Shown piece after piece: positions 8,348 to 17,353 of a stretch of DNA of 64,000 bases (its first letter is position 1; the number at the start of each line of letters is the position of its first letter). The notes below the pieces were generated by a model, which made no database searches, was not told the origin of the DNA, and worked only from the letters and a program-made list of their open reading frames with translations. The stretch comes from UBA3064 sp023258775 (lineage in GTDB: Bacteria > Pseudomonadota > Gammaproteobacteria > Burkholderiales > Burkholderiaceae_E): contig JBIKXS010000011.1 in the NCBI GenBank assembly GCA_044355655.1, positions 18,466 to 82,465 on the forward strand, in the 5' to 3' direction. The position numbers and the translations under genes were made by a program.

Positions 8348-9544
8348 TCAACTTGAGCGCAGCCAGTTCTCAATTCGTGAGATCGCTTCCTCGATCACGG
8401 TAACGGGGCTTGTATATGAAAAGCGCACCCAGTCATTCGATTGACTCAAGCCAAAGTCAGCGCCTGGGACGATCGAAACACCTGCATCTTCCAGCATGCG
8501 CTGGGTAAACACGCTACTACCCATGCCAAATCGCTTTATGTTTGCCCATACATAAAAAGCACCGTCAGGTGTGAGCGGGATCTCAAAACCGAGGCGTCTA
8601 AGGCCGGCGATGATGCAATCGCGTCGCCGCTCAAACTCGCGTTTTCGCTCTCGAATGATGGCAAGACTGTCCTCGGTAAAGCAACCCAGCGCTGCGTATT
8701 GAGCAAGTGCTGAAGGGCAGATGAAAAGATTTTGCTGGAGCTTCTCAAAGCTTGCGACCCAGGCCGGAGGCACAACGAGCCAACCGAGTCGCCAACCCGT
8801 CATATGAAAGGTTTTCGAAAAGCTATTGCAAATCACCACATCCTTCCTGGCGTGAAGTGCTGAGCGCGGATTTGGGGCAATGCCAGCTAGCGCATCGCCA
8901 TAGCAAAGGCCTTGATAGATCTCATCCATGATCACAAAGCCATCGCGGCTGCGTACTTCGGCCATGCTGTCGACCACGTCAGCCCAAGCCATCGAAGTAC
9001 CGGTTGGATTTGCGGGAGAGGCAAGTAGAACGCCGCGTGTTGCCGGGCTCCAATGGTTTCGGATGAGTTCAGCGTTGAGTTGAAAACGAGTCTCAGCGCC
9101 AACGGGAATGGTTTTCGCGATGCCGTTTGCAGCGGCAACGAAATGGCGATTGCAAGGGTAGCTTGGATCGGTGAGTAAGACCTCATCACCTGGATTCACA
9201 AGGGCAAGGCAGGCGAGGGTGAGTGCTGCTGATGCACCGGCTGTGATAATCACGCAAGCAGGATCGACTTCAAGTGCTTCGGTGCGCAAATAATGGCTCG
9301 CAATAGCCTCACGAAGCGGCGCGATGCCAAGCGCTGGGGTGTATTGCGATTTGCCTTGAGCGAGCGCCCGGTTCAAAGCCTCGATGACCGAGGGTGTTGC
9401 CGTGAAGTCGGGTTCCCCAATGCTCATATGAATAATCGAGCGCCCCGAGGCTTCGAGCGCTTGCGCCGATTTTACAAGTTCCATGGTTTGGAACGGAGCA
9501 ATCGCATCATTACGCCGCGAGAGAGCGGGTAGGGGCTTTGTCAT
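8348..9544 (-). CDS. PLP-dependent aminotransferase, class I/II (fold type I)
   Basis: 398-residue aminotransferase of the aspartate/alanine family, exchanging an amino group between an amino acid and a 2-oxo acid. It carries SIGEPDF (41-47), SPANPTGT (176-183, PLP-contacting Asn), MDEIY (206-210) and the Schiff-base Lys244 in SFSKTFHMTGWRLGW. The substrate is not clear from sequence; the SIGEPDF/FSKTFHMTGWRLGW style is typical of the broad COG0436 group. It is followed upstream in the same orientation by the class V aminotransferase after 27 bp, so the two are probably co-transcribed. Confidence 0.92.
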   Translation of the reverse strand: MTKPLPALSRRNDAIAPFQTMELVKSAQALEASGRSIIHMSIGEPDFTATPSVIEALNRALAQGKSQYTPALGIAPLREAIASHYLRTEALEVDPACVIITAGASAALTLACLALVNPGDEVLLTDPSYPCNRHFVAAANGIAKTIPVGAETRFQLNAELIRNHWSPATRGVLLASPANPTGTSMAWADVVDSMAEVRSRDGFVIMDEIYQGLCYGDALAGIAPNPRSALHARKDVVICNSFSKTFHMTGWRLGWLVVPPAWVASFEKLQQNLFICPSALAQYAALGCFTEDSLAIIRERKREFERRRDCIIAGLRRLGFEIPLTPDGAFYVWANIKRFGMGSSVFTQRMLEDAGVSIVPGADFGLSQSNDWVRFSYTSPVTVIEEAISRIENWLRSS

Positions 9545-9571
9545 GGCGTGGCAAACTTAGGGGCGCAAGGT

Positions 9572-10774
9572 TCAGTGCTGCAAAACATCCATGGCTGCAC
9601 GAACACCGCCTGGTTGATGAGGTACTTCTGCAATCGCCAAAGCCATTTCGACACCGGATAAGGTACCCATGAGCATGAGGTCGTTGAAATCGCCAAGGTG
9701 ACCGATGCGGAAGACTTTGCCGCTGACCTTCCCAAGTCCCTGACCGAGCGATAAGTTAAAGCGCTCAAGTGCAATTTTGCGAAAAGCATCTGCGCTATGG
9801 CCATCTGGCATGAGGATCGCTGTGAGCGCCGGGCTGTACTCCTTGGGGTTTTTGGCAAGGACTTCGAGCCCCCAAGCGCCAACGGCAGCCCGGGTTGCAG
9901 CGGCGTGGCGTTGATGCCGAGCAAAGACTTGGGGCAAACCCTCTTCGTGCAGCATGGCGATGGCTTCATGCAAGCCGTAGAGCAAGTTGCTTGCCGGGGT
10001 GTAAGGGAAAAAGCCCTGTGCATTGGGCCCCAGCATATCCTGCCAGTCCCAATAAGAACGGGGCAGTTTGGCGGATTCACTGGCCTTGAGCGCCTTGGCG
10101 CTGATCGCGTTAAACGACAGTCCGGGCGGTAGCATCAAGCCTTTTTGTGAACCGGCAACCGTGATATCCACACCCCATGCGTCATGCTGATAATCGACCG
10201 AAGCAAGCGATGAAATTGTGTCGACCATCAAGAGCGCCGGGTGTTTTGCCTCATCCATCGCGTGTCGAATCGCGTCAATCTGCGAGGTCACACCGGTTGA
10301 TGTTTCATTGTGGACCACACAGACAGCTTTGATGCTGTGCGCTTGATCCTTGCGAAGTTCCTCAGCAAGCCTTTGCGGATCAGCGCCGTGGCGCCAGTCG
10401 CCGGGAATGAACATCACCTCGAGTTGAAGGCGCTCGGCAAGCCGCTTCCAAAGGCTTGCGAAATGGCCGGTCTCGCACATCAAGACTTTGTCGCCCGGGC
10501 TCAAAGTGTTTACAAGTGCCGCCTCCCAAGCACCTGTGCCCGAGGCAGGGTAAATAATGACCGGTTGTTTCGTTTGGAAAATACTTCGAATGCCCTCAAG
10601 GACCGATTTTCCGAGTGCCTGAAATTCGGGTCCTCGATGGTCAATCGTGGGGTAGTCCATAGCCCTGAGAATTCTGTCGGGAACATTGGTTGGACCTGGA
10701 ATTTGCAGAAAGTGACGACCACTTGGATGACCATTGAGTGCGAGGCCTTTGGCGAGTTTCATAAGTATGTCCAT
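9572..10774 (-). CDS. Class V aminotransferase, serine/alanine-glyoxylate type
   Basis: PLP enzyme of the AGXT/SgaA group that converts glyoxylate to glycine using serine or alanine as donor. It is 400 residues, the usual length. The N-terminal FLQIPGPTNVPDRILRAMD is characteristic of serine-glyoxylate aminotransferases; HRGPEF (46-51), PASGTGAWE and the Schiff-base Lys211 in GSQKGLMLPPG follow. It sits upstream of another aminotransferase gene and is divergent from the YdiJ-type dehydrogenase with 46 bp between starts. Donor specificity is inferred, not shown. Met5 is an alternative start. Confidence 0.9.
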   Translation of the reverse strand: MDILMKLAKGLALNGHPSGRHFLQIPGPTNVPDRILRAMDYPTIDHRGPEFQALGKSVLEGIRSIFQTKQPVIIYPASGTGAWEAALVNTLSPGDKVLMCETGHFASLWKRLAERLQLEVMFIPGDWRHGADPQRLAEELRKDQAHSIKAVCVVHNETSTGVTSQIDAIRHAMDEAKHPALLMVDTISSLASVDYQHDAWGVDITVAGSQKGLMLPPGLSFNAISAKALKASESAKLPRSYWDWQDMLGPNAQGFFPYTPASNLLYGLHEAIAMLHEEGLPQVFARHQRHAAATRAAVGAWGLEVLAKNPKEYSPALTAILMPDGHSADAFRKIALERFNLSLGQGLGKVSGKVFRIGHLGDFNDLMLMGTLSGVEMALAIAEVPHQPGGVRAAMDVLQH

Positions 10775-10820
10775 GACGAAGCTACAATTTCGAGATTGTG
10801 AACCAAGTTAAGGCAATCGA

Positions 10821-13800
10821 TTGGCTTCCGTGCCTATAAGCCGACCCCTTGTGGCGTCATCGAGCGGCGTGCTTGAGCGCCATCACCTGGCGCAGCGTCT
10901 AAGGCGCCGGGTACGCGGTGCGGTTTATAGCGACGCTGCGTCGCGGGGCCGTTATGCGACCGATGCGTCGATTTATCAAATCGATCCTGTCGCGGTGCTC
11001 GTGCCCGAGGACATGACTGATGTTGAGGCGGCGCTTGAGTTATGCCGAGAGCTCGCCGTGCCTGTGTTGCCACGTGGCGCGGGAACGAGCCAGTGCGGGC
11101 AAACCGTTGGCGCTGCATTGGTCATCGATTACAGCAAACACCTGAACCGTGTCTTGCGCTTTGATCCGGGCGCAAAAACTGTTGATGTCGAACCCGGACT
11201 CGTCCTCGATCACCTCAATGCCCAGCTCAAGGCCAAGGGGCTTTGGTTTCCGGTGGATGTTTCCACCGCAGCCCAGGCAACGATCGGGGGTATGGCGGGT
11301 AATAACTCCTGCGGTTCGCGCTCGCTGGCCTACGGCAATATGGTCCACAACACCGAAGCGATCGAGTGCATGCTCGCAGATGGTACGGTTGAGTGGTTTG
11401 GCCCCTTTGGGGTTCGCGGTGGCGAGCGTATGAAGACAGCCCGCGGTGGGTCGCTGGTATCGCGGCTCTTTGAGATTGGGCACACGCATCGTGAACAAAT
11501 CGCCCAGCATTTCCCCAGGGTCATGCGGCGGGTTGGGGGCTATAACCTGGATGTGTTTCACCCTCAATCCGAACGACCCTACACTGCCGACGGGTCGGTG
11601 AATCTTGCACACCTCTTAGTCGGCTCCGAAGGTACGCTGGGATTGTTTCGAAAGCTCCGCTTGAGGCTTTCGCCCCTGCCGAAACACAAAGTGCTTGGTG
11701 TTGTGAACTTCACCAAGTTTTTCGCGGCCATGGATTCGGCCCAGCATATCGTGAAGCTCAAGCCATCAGCAGTCGAACTTGTCGACCGAACCATGATCGA
11801 TTTGGCGCGCGAAAATCCAGCCTTTCGCAAGGTCATGGAAACAGCGCTGGTTGATCCGAATCGGGCAACGCCCGAGGCCATCCTTTTGGTTGAATTCAGC
11901 GGTGAAGAGCAGTCAAGCCTGATCAAGCGCCTGGACGACTTGGTCAGCCTCATGGGTGATCTGGGACAAGACGGTTGCGTTGTGAAAATGCCTGATGAGG
12001 CTTCGCAAAAAGCACTCTGGGAAGTACGCAAAGCGGGCCTGAACATCATGATGAGCTTGCGTGGGGATGGTAAACCGGTCAGTTTCATCGAGGACTGTGC
12101 CGTGCCCCTTGAACATCTTGCCGAATACACCACAGCACTGAGCGAGGTCTTTGCACGTCACCGCACGCGAGGTACCTGGTATGCCCATGCCTCGGTAGGC
12201 ACGCTGCACGTGCGTCCAATTCTCGATATGCGACGCGATGGTGCGGTCGCGATGCGGGAGATCGCAAACGAGGCAGGTGCGCTGGTTCGTCGTTTTAAGG
12301 GCGCTTTCTCTGGAGAGCATGGCGACGGTCTTGTGCGTAGCGAATGGGTACGCTGGCAGTTTGGCGATCGGCTTAACCTCGCCTTCGAACAGCTTAAGGA
12401 TGCATTTGATCCTCAGGGATTGATGAACCCTGGGAAGATTGTTCGTGCAACAACCATGGATCAACGCGAGCTTTTTCGCTATCGGCCAGGCTACGCCATG
12501 CAATCGATGCAGACGGCGCTTGATTGGTCAACCTGGGATGTGCAAAACGATCCGCTAACCGAAGCGCTTAGCCCCCCCGGAAGCGGTGGCGACCCGGCCC
12601 AAGGCTTTGGCAAGGCGATTGAAATGTGTAACAACAACGGGCATTGCCGAAAGTTTGACGCTGCGGTGATGTGTCCGAGTTATCGGGTTACACGCGATGA
12701 ACAGCATAGCGTGCGAGGTCGTGCGAACACCTTAAGACTCGCAGCAAGCGGACAGCTTGGGCCAGCGGGCTTACAGGATCCGGCGGTTCAGGATGCCTTA
12801 GCGCTTTGCGTGAGTTGCAAGGCTTGCCGGCGCGAATGCCCTACGGGCGTCGACATGGCCAAGATGAAAATCGAGGTGCTAGCGCAACGCCGTCGCCTAA
12901 TTAGACCGAGCCTCAAAGATCAAATGATTGCTGGACTTCCAAGCTGGGCGGCTTATGCGAGTTATCTGCCAGGTTTTAGCAATTGGGCTTCCAAACAAAG
13001 CCTGCTTCGCCAGGCCTTGCAGGCATTGACAGGTATTGCAGCGAAGGGGCGTAGCCTTCCCCATTGGGCCGCCAAGCCCTTTCACCGGAGCAACTCGTTT
13101 AATCCTGTCCTTGACCGAACGCGCGCTTCTGATGAAGGTTTCGATACTGATATTCCGTACCGTAAAGCGCAGCGGACTTCAGCATCGAATGCGCCTTCGA
13201 CTGATAAGCCGACGGTCATTTTGTGGGCAGATAGTTTTAATAATTATTTCGAACCTGAAATTCTTCATGATGCGAAGGCAGTACTTGAAGCTGCGGGATG
13301 TCTTGTCATTGCCCAACATCAGCTAGCGCCCAGTGGGAAACCGCTTTGCTGTGGGCGTAGCTCGCTTGCCTGTGGCGATATCGAGACCGCGCAAAAGCAA
13401 CTGGAGCAAATGCTCGATTGCTTAGGACCCTGGGTTGAAGCGGGTGCTTGGGTGGTTGGTGTTGAGCCTAGCTGTCTGCTCACGATGCGCGATGAGTTAT
13501 TGTCGATGCGGCTTAATGATCATCACCATCGCCTCGCGAAATTGCTGGCAAAACGTGCCTTACTGCTTGAGGAATACTTAGACCAGGAACTTCAGGCCGG
13601 GCGAATTAGACTCGCCTTACAGCCTATGCAGGGACGTCATGCCCTGCTGCATGGACATTGTCACCAAAAGGCCTTTGACGCCCTATCGCCAGCCGTTCGT
13701 CTGCTTAGCCGTATTCCCGGCCTGCAAACCCAGGTAATTCAAGGCAGTTGCTGCGGCATGGCCGGTGCCTTCGGCTACGATGTTAAAACAATTGAGATTT

Positions 13801-13979
13801 CAAAGGCGATGGCAGAGGCGACATTGCTGCCTGCGATTCGCGAGGCGCGGGCAGAAGACTTGATCGTTGCAGACGGTACAAGTTGCCGTCACCAGATCCT
13901 AGACGGATCTCCGCGAAAAGCGGTTCATGTCGCCTCGGTTCTTGCCTTTAGTCTCGGTTTGCGGCCCATACCGGGCTAG
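10821..13979 (+). CDS. FAD-linked oxidase fused to Fe-S reductase (YdiJ-type D-2-hydroxy acid dehydrogenase)
   Basis: Large soluble flavo/iron-sulfur dehydrogenase of 1052 residues. Order of domains: FAD-binding type 4 with PRGAGTSQCGQ (84-94) and GGMAGNNSCGSRS (156-168); FAD-oxidase C-terminal domain to about 550 with SGEHGDG; a cysteine cluster at about 608 (CNNNGHC) and 661-672 (CVSCKACRRECP) for 4Fe-4S binding; then two CCG-type segments near 841 and 976. This matches E. coli YdiJ, reported as a D-2-hydroxyglutarate dehydrogenase, in length and layout. Translation probably starts at TTG 10821, with AAGG seven bases upstream; GTG at 10830 is possible. It is divergent from the glyoxylate aminotransferase. 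Confidence 0.9.
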   Translation: MASVPISRPLVASSSGVLERHHLAQRLRRRVRGAVYSDAASRGRYATDASIYQIDPVAVLVPEDMTDVEAALELCRELAVPVLPRGAGTSQCGQTVGAALVIDYSKHLNRVLRFDPGAKTVDVEPGLVLDHLNAQLKAKGLWFPVDVSTAAQATIGGMAGNNSCGSRSLAYGNMVHNTEAIECMLADGTVEWFGPFGVRGGERMKTARGGSLVSRLFEIGHTHREQIAQHFPRVMRRVGGYNLDVFHPQSERPYTADGSVNLAHLLVGSEGTLGLFRKLRLRLSPLPKHKVLGVVNFTKFFAAMDSAQHIVKLKPSAVELVDRTMIDLARENPAFRKVMETALVDPNRATPEAILLVEFSGEEQSSLIKRLDDLVSLMGDLGQDGCVVKMPDEASQKALWEVRKAGLNIMMSLRGDGKPVSFIEDCAVPLEHLAEYTTALSEVFARHRTRGTWYAHASVGTLHVRPILDMRRDGAVAMREIANEAGALVRRFKGAFSGEHGDGLVRSEWVRWQFGDRLNLAFEQLKDAFDPQGLMNPGKIVRATTMDQRELFRYRPGYAMQSMQTALDWSTWDVQNDPLTEALSPPGSGGDPAQGFGKAIEMCNNNGHCRKFDAAVMCPSYRVTRDEQHSVRGRANTLRLAASGQLGPAGLQDPAVQDALALCVSCKACRRECPTGVDMAKMKIEVLAQRRRLIRPSLKDQMIAGLPSWAAYASYLPGFSNWASKQSLLRQALQALTGIAAKGRSLPHWAAKPFHRSNSFNPVLDRTRASDEGFDTDIPYRKAQRTSASNAPSTDKPTVILWADSFNNYFEPEILHDAKAVLEAAGCLVIAQHQLAPSGKPLCCGRSSLACGDIETAQKQLEQMLDCLGPWVEAGAWVVGVEPSCLLTMRDELLSMRLNDHHHRLAKLLAKRALLLEEYLDQELQAGRIRLALQPMQGRHALLHGHCHQKAFDALSPAVRLLSRIPGLQTQVIQGSCCGMAGAFGYDVKTIEISKAMAEATLLPAIREARAEDLIVADGTSCRHQILDGSPRKAVHVASVLAFSLGLRPIPG

Positions 13980-14065
13980 CGCAGAGCGATTTCAAAGCAT
14001 TTACAACAACCGGCCTTTATCGACAGGTTCATGAAGGCCGAGAGCATCAAAGACGGGAGACATTG

Positions 14066-16378
14066 ATGGATCCACAGCTTCGCAGAGCAGCCCTCGAGTA
14101 CCACGAACAGGGAAGGCCGGGCAAAATCTCGGTTGAACCTACCAAGCAATTAACCAATCAACGCGATCTTGCGCTGGCCTACAGCCCGGGTGTGGCTGCT
14201 GCATGTGAAGAAATTGTGAAGGATCCCGCCAATGCATTTCGCTATACAGGTCGGGCTAACCTGGTTGGTGTTGTAACCAATGGGACTGCAGTCCTTGGTC
14301 TGGGTGATATCGGCCCTCTCGCCGGAAAACCAGTGATGGAAGGGAAAGCAGTTTTATTCAAAAAATTCGCGGGCATCGATGTTTTTGATATTGAAATCAA
14401 TGAGAAAGATCCGGCAAAACTTGTTGAAATCATTGCAGCACTCGAACCAACATTTGGGGGCATCAACCTTGAAGACATCAAGGCGCCTGACTGCTTTGAA
14501 GTTGAGCGTAAGTTGCGCAGCCGGATGAAAATTCCAGTGTTTCACGACGATCAGCACGGCACCGCCATTGTGGTCGGTGCTGCACTGAGTAATGGCTTAA
14601 AGGTCGTTGGCAAGCGTATGAAGGATGTGAAGCTTGTGACCAGCGGTGCTGGCGCCGCTGCTTTGGCCTGCCTCGATTTACTTGTTGATCTCGGCTTGCC
14701 GATCGAAAACATTTGGGTCACTGATCTTGCAGGTGTGGTTTACGAAGGCCGCAAAGAGTTGATGGATCCAGACAAAGAACGCTTTGCCAAGAAGACAGAG
14801 GCACGAAGTCTGATGGAAGTCATCAAAGATGCTGATGTATTTCTGGGCTTATCAGCGGGTGGTGTCCTGAAGCCGGAGATGCTCAAGCAAATGGCCCCCA
14901 ATCCCCTGGTGTTTGCATTGGCCAATCCCGAGCCTGAAATCAGCCCCGACCTGGCAAAAGCGGCGCGCCCCGATGCGGTGATTGCAACAGGTCGTACCGA
15001 CTACCCGAATCAGGTCAACAACGTCTTGTGCTTTCCCTTCATTTTTCGTGGCGCGCTTGATGTGGGCGCGACAACGATTACCCGGGAAATGGAGATCGCA
15101 GCCGTAGGCGCTGTCGCCGATTTGGCTCGAGAGGAACAATCCGAGGTCGTTACTGCCGCCTACGGGACGCAAGGTCTCAGCTTTGGCCCCGATTACCTCA
15201 TTCCGAAACCCTTCGATCCGCGATTGATTGCCAGAGTTGCGCCCGCGGTCGCGAAGGCTGCCATGGATGCTGGCGTTGCAAGCCGTCCAATCGAAGACTT
15301 CGACGCATACCGTAGCAACTTAGAGCAATTTGTCTACCGTTCAGGCAACTTCATGAAACCCATCTTTGCAGCAGCCCGTCGGGCAGCGACCAAGCGTGTG
15401 GTTTATGCGGAAGGTGAGGACGAGCGGATTTTGCGAGCTGCTCAAGTCGTGATCGATGAGGGTGTGGCTCAGCCAATCCTTGTTGGCCGCCCGGCAGTGA
15501 TCGAATCGAGAATTCAGAAACTTGGTCTTCGCATCAAGCCTGGCGTCGATTTTGAGGTGGTCAATCCGGAACGAGACGACCGCTATCGGGTCTACTGGCA
15601 GGCATACCACCGCTTAACCAATCGTAAAGGGGTTACCGAGCAATATGCGCAGATCGAATTGCGTCGCCGCTTCACCCTCATCGGGGCCCTAATGGTCCAC
15701 CTTGGTGAAGCAGATGGCATGATTTGCGGCACCTTTGGTTCTTACGCATCGCATCTTGGCTACATCGATCAGGTGATTGGCAAGCGCAAAGGTGTTCATA
15801 GCTACGGTGCGATGAACACCGTGTTATTGCCTGGGCGGCAGCTTACCCTGGTTGACACCCATGTGAATCACGATCCGAGTGCTGAACAGGTCGCCGAATT
15901 AACGATGCTTGCTGCAGAACATCTCGCCCAGAAAGGGGTGCAGCCAAAGGTCGCTCTTTTATCCCATTCGAATTTTGGGACCTCGGATCTGCCAGCCGCG
16001 AGCAAGATGCGTGAGGCGCTCGCCATACTGCGTGCCCGTGGGGTGGACTTTGAGCTTGATGGTGAAATGCATGCTGATGCAGCGCTTGATCCCGCCTACC
16101 GTCGCACGATTCTGCCCGATTCGAGCCTTACGGGCGAAGCCAATCTCTTGGTGATGCCAACGCTTGACGCAGCCAATGTAGCCTATAACCTGCTCAAAGT
16201 TGCAGCTGGCAATAATGTTGCTATTGGACCGGTTTTACTGGGTGCTGCGGCGCCTGTGCACATACTCACCCCATCAGCGACCGTCAGGCGTATCGTGAAT
16301 ATGACTGCATGGACTGTTTCTGATATCCATGCTCAAACCCAGCGCGAGGCATGCTTGCTCTTAAGTCCGGCGGGCTGA
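14066..16378 (+). CDS. maeB: NADP-dependent malic enzyme with phosphotransacetylase-like domain
   Basis: Oxidative decarboxylation of malate to pyruvate with NADP reduction. The 770-residue protein has the MaeB hybrid layout: malic enzyme N-terminal domain (about 15-150, with LAYSPGVAAAC and the FHDDQHGTA metal/substrate loop), NAD(P)-binding domain with TSGAGAAALAC, and from about 430 a phosphate acetyltransferase-like domain that in this family acts as an acetyl-CoA-sensing regulatory part. The ATG at 14066 follows GGGAGA by six bases; a TTG directly before it is less likely. It ends three bases short of the convergent rsmE stop, and its last 16 bases are repeated there. Confidence 0.96.
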   Translation: MDPQLRRAALEYHEQGRPGKISVEPTKQLTNQRDLALAYSPGVAAACEEIVKDPANAFRYTGRANLVGVVTNGTAVLGLGDIGPLAGKPVMEGKAVLFKKFAGIDVFDIEINEKDPAKLVEIIAALEPTFGGINLEDIKAPDCFEVERKLRSRMKIPVFHDDQHGTAIVVGAALSNGLKVVGKRMKDVKLVTSGAGAAALACLDLLVDLGLPIENIWVTDLAGVVYEGRKELMDPDKERFAKKTEARSLMEVIKDADVFLGLSAGGVLKPEMLKQMAPNPLVFALANPEPEISPDLAKAARPDAVIATGRTDYPNQVNNVLCFPFIFRGALDVGATTITREMEIAAVGAVADLAREEQSEVVTAAYGTQGLSFGPDYLIPKPFDPRLIARVAPAVAKAAMDAGVASRPIEDFDAYRSNLEQFVYRSGNFMKPIFAAARRAATKRVVYAEGEDERILRAAQVVIDEGVAQPILVGRPAVIESRIQKLGLRIKPGVDFEVVNPERDDRYRVYWQAYHRLTNRKGVTEQYAQIELRRRFTLIGALMVHLGEADGMICGTFGSYASHLGYIDQVIGKRKGVHSYGAMNTVLLPGRQLTLVDTHVNHDPSAEQVAELTMLAAEHLAQKGVQPKVALLSHSNFGTSDLPAASKMREALAILRARGVDFELDGEMHADAALDPAYRRTILPDSSLTGEANLLVMPTLDAANVAYNLLKVAAGNNVAIGPVLLGAAAPVHILTPSATVRRIVNMTAWTVSDIHAQTQREACLLLSPAG

Positions 16379-16402
16379 TACCTATGAAGTCCAGCGGGGT
16401 GA
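16363..16402. repeat. Duplicated 3' end of maeB reaching into rsmE
   Basis: The last 16 bases of maeB, AAGTCCGGCGGGCTGA with its stop (16363-16378), recur as AAGTCCAGCGGGGTGA at 16387-16402 with two mismatches and a 24-nt period. The second copy forms part of the C-terminal coding bases of the convergent rsmE gene. Confidence 0.8.
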
Positions 16403-17353
16403 GGCAGGCTTTGCCCAATCGCCCCAAGCAGCCTGAATCGCTGCGATCGCAGCCATGGCAGCGGTTTCAGTGCGAAGTGTTCGCGGGCCAAGATGGATGG
16501 CATCGAAGCCGGCTTGCTTGGCGGCCAACACCTCACTATCGCTCAGGCCCGCCTCGGGGCCAACGAGAAGGGTGAGAAGCCTTTTTGGGGTTTGGTTATG
16601 GCAATTTTGCGCAGCATCATGTGGAAGTCCGGATCCGCCTTTTGGGGGAGATTGGCCGCTCGGTAGCGTACGGCTAGCCTGCAATATTTGACTTTGTTGT
16701 GTGTGCTGGAGATCATTCTCTAACTTACTTGATAAAACGTCGATAAGTGATTGATTGGCATATGGATCAAGCATCCATCGAAAGTTTGCTGGCGCGAAGT
16801 CGTTAGCCTTTTTTTCGGCCGCGCTGATCGTCCCGTGGAGTGCTGAAGCGAGATCTTGCGGTTGATGAATGATGGGGAGCCAAGGGTTAGCCGATTGCAT
16901 GCACGCTGCCTGTGCAACCATTTGCCAGTGTCTGACTTTGTTTTCGGCCCTTGTGCTGTCGATACGACTGACACTTCGCTCGCAGTTCACTGGCAAGAAG
17001 GCATTGAGCCCAAGTTCCACGCCTTTTTGTAGGCTGAAATCCATGTGATCGGCAGCACTCAGCCCTTGAATCAGCTGAATCTGAAGCGCGCTTGGAGGCA
17101 CAAAATAATGAGCCTCGATTTGAAGGGCGGCCTGATCCTTGCTCAGCGAGATAATGGTCGTCTTGTAGCAATGACCACTGCCATCGAGTAGTTCAAGTTG
17201 CCCGCCAACTTGTAGTCGCAAGACACGAAAAAGATGATGGGCTTGATCCCGATCAAGGCTGACGCGATCTGCTGTGAGCGCAAGCCCCTCAGGCTGCGCG
17301 AGCTTGGGAAGCAGAAGTCTGGCTTGATGGCGTCGAGCGGCGCGGTGTTTCAT
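16382..17353 (-). CDS. rsmE: 16S rRNA (uracil1498-N3)-methyltransferase RsmE
   Basis: SPOUT-family methyltransferase that modifies U1498 of 16S rRNA. From the ATG at 17353 it is 323 residues, well above the usual roughly 240. The N-terminal PUA-like part carries QAHHLFRVLRL; the knotted SAM-binding part carries VGPEAGLSDSE (264-274) and LGPRTLRTETAA near the C-terminus. The extra length is mostly an insertion of about 50 polar residues at about 205-258, just before the VGPEAGL strand. Its start overlaps the end of the speD-speE gene by 65 bp on the same strand, and no ribosome-binding site is clear. A TTG 14 codons upstream is an alternative. Confidence 0.92.
   Translation of the reverse strand: MKHRAARRHQARLLLPKLAQPEGLALTADRVSLDRDQAHHLFRVLRLQVGGQLELLDGSGHCYKTTIISLSKDQAALQIEAHYFVPPSALQIQLIQGLSAADHMDFSLQKGVELGLNAFLPVNCERSVSRIDSTRAENKVRHWQMVAQAACMQSANPWLPIIHQPQDLASALHGTISAAEKKANDFAPANFRWMLDPYANQSLIDVLSSKLENDLQHTQQSQILQASRTLPSGQSPPKGGSGLPHDAAQNCHNQTPKRLLTLLVGPEAGLSDSEVLAAKQAGFDAIHLGPRTLRTETAAMAAIAAIQAAWGDWAKPASPRWTS

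Noticed and set aside
9541..9605. Duplicated end of the class V aminotransferase gene
   Set aside because: Only about 8 of 15 positions agree between TTGCAGCACTGA and TTGCGCCCCTAA; at background level.
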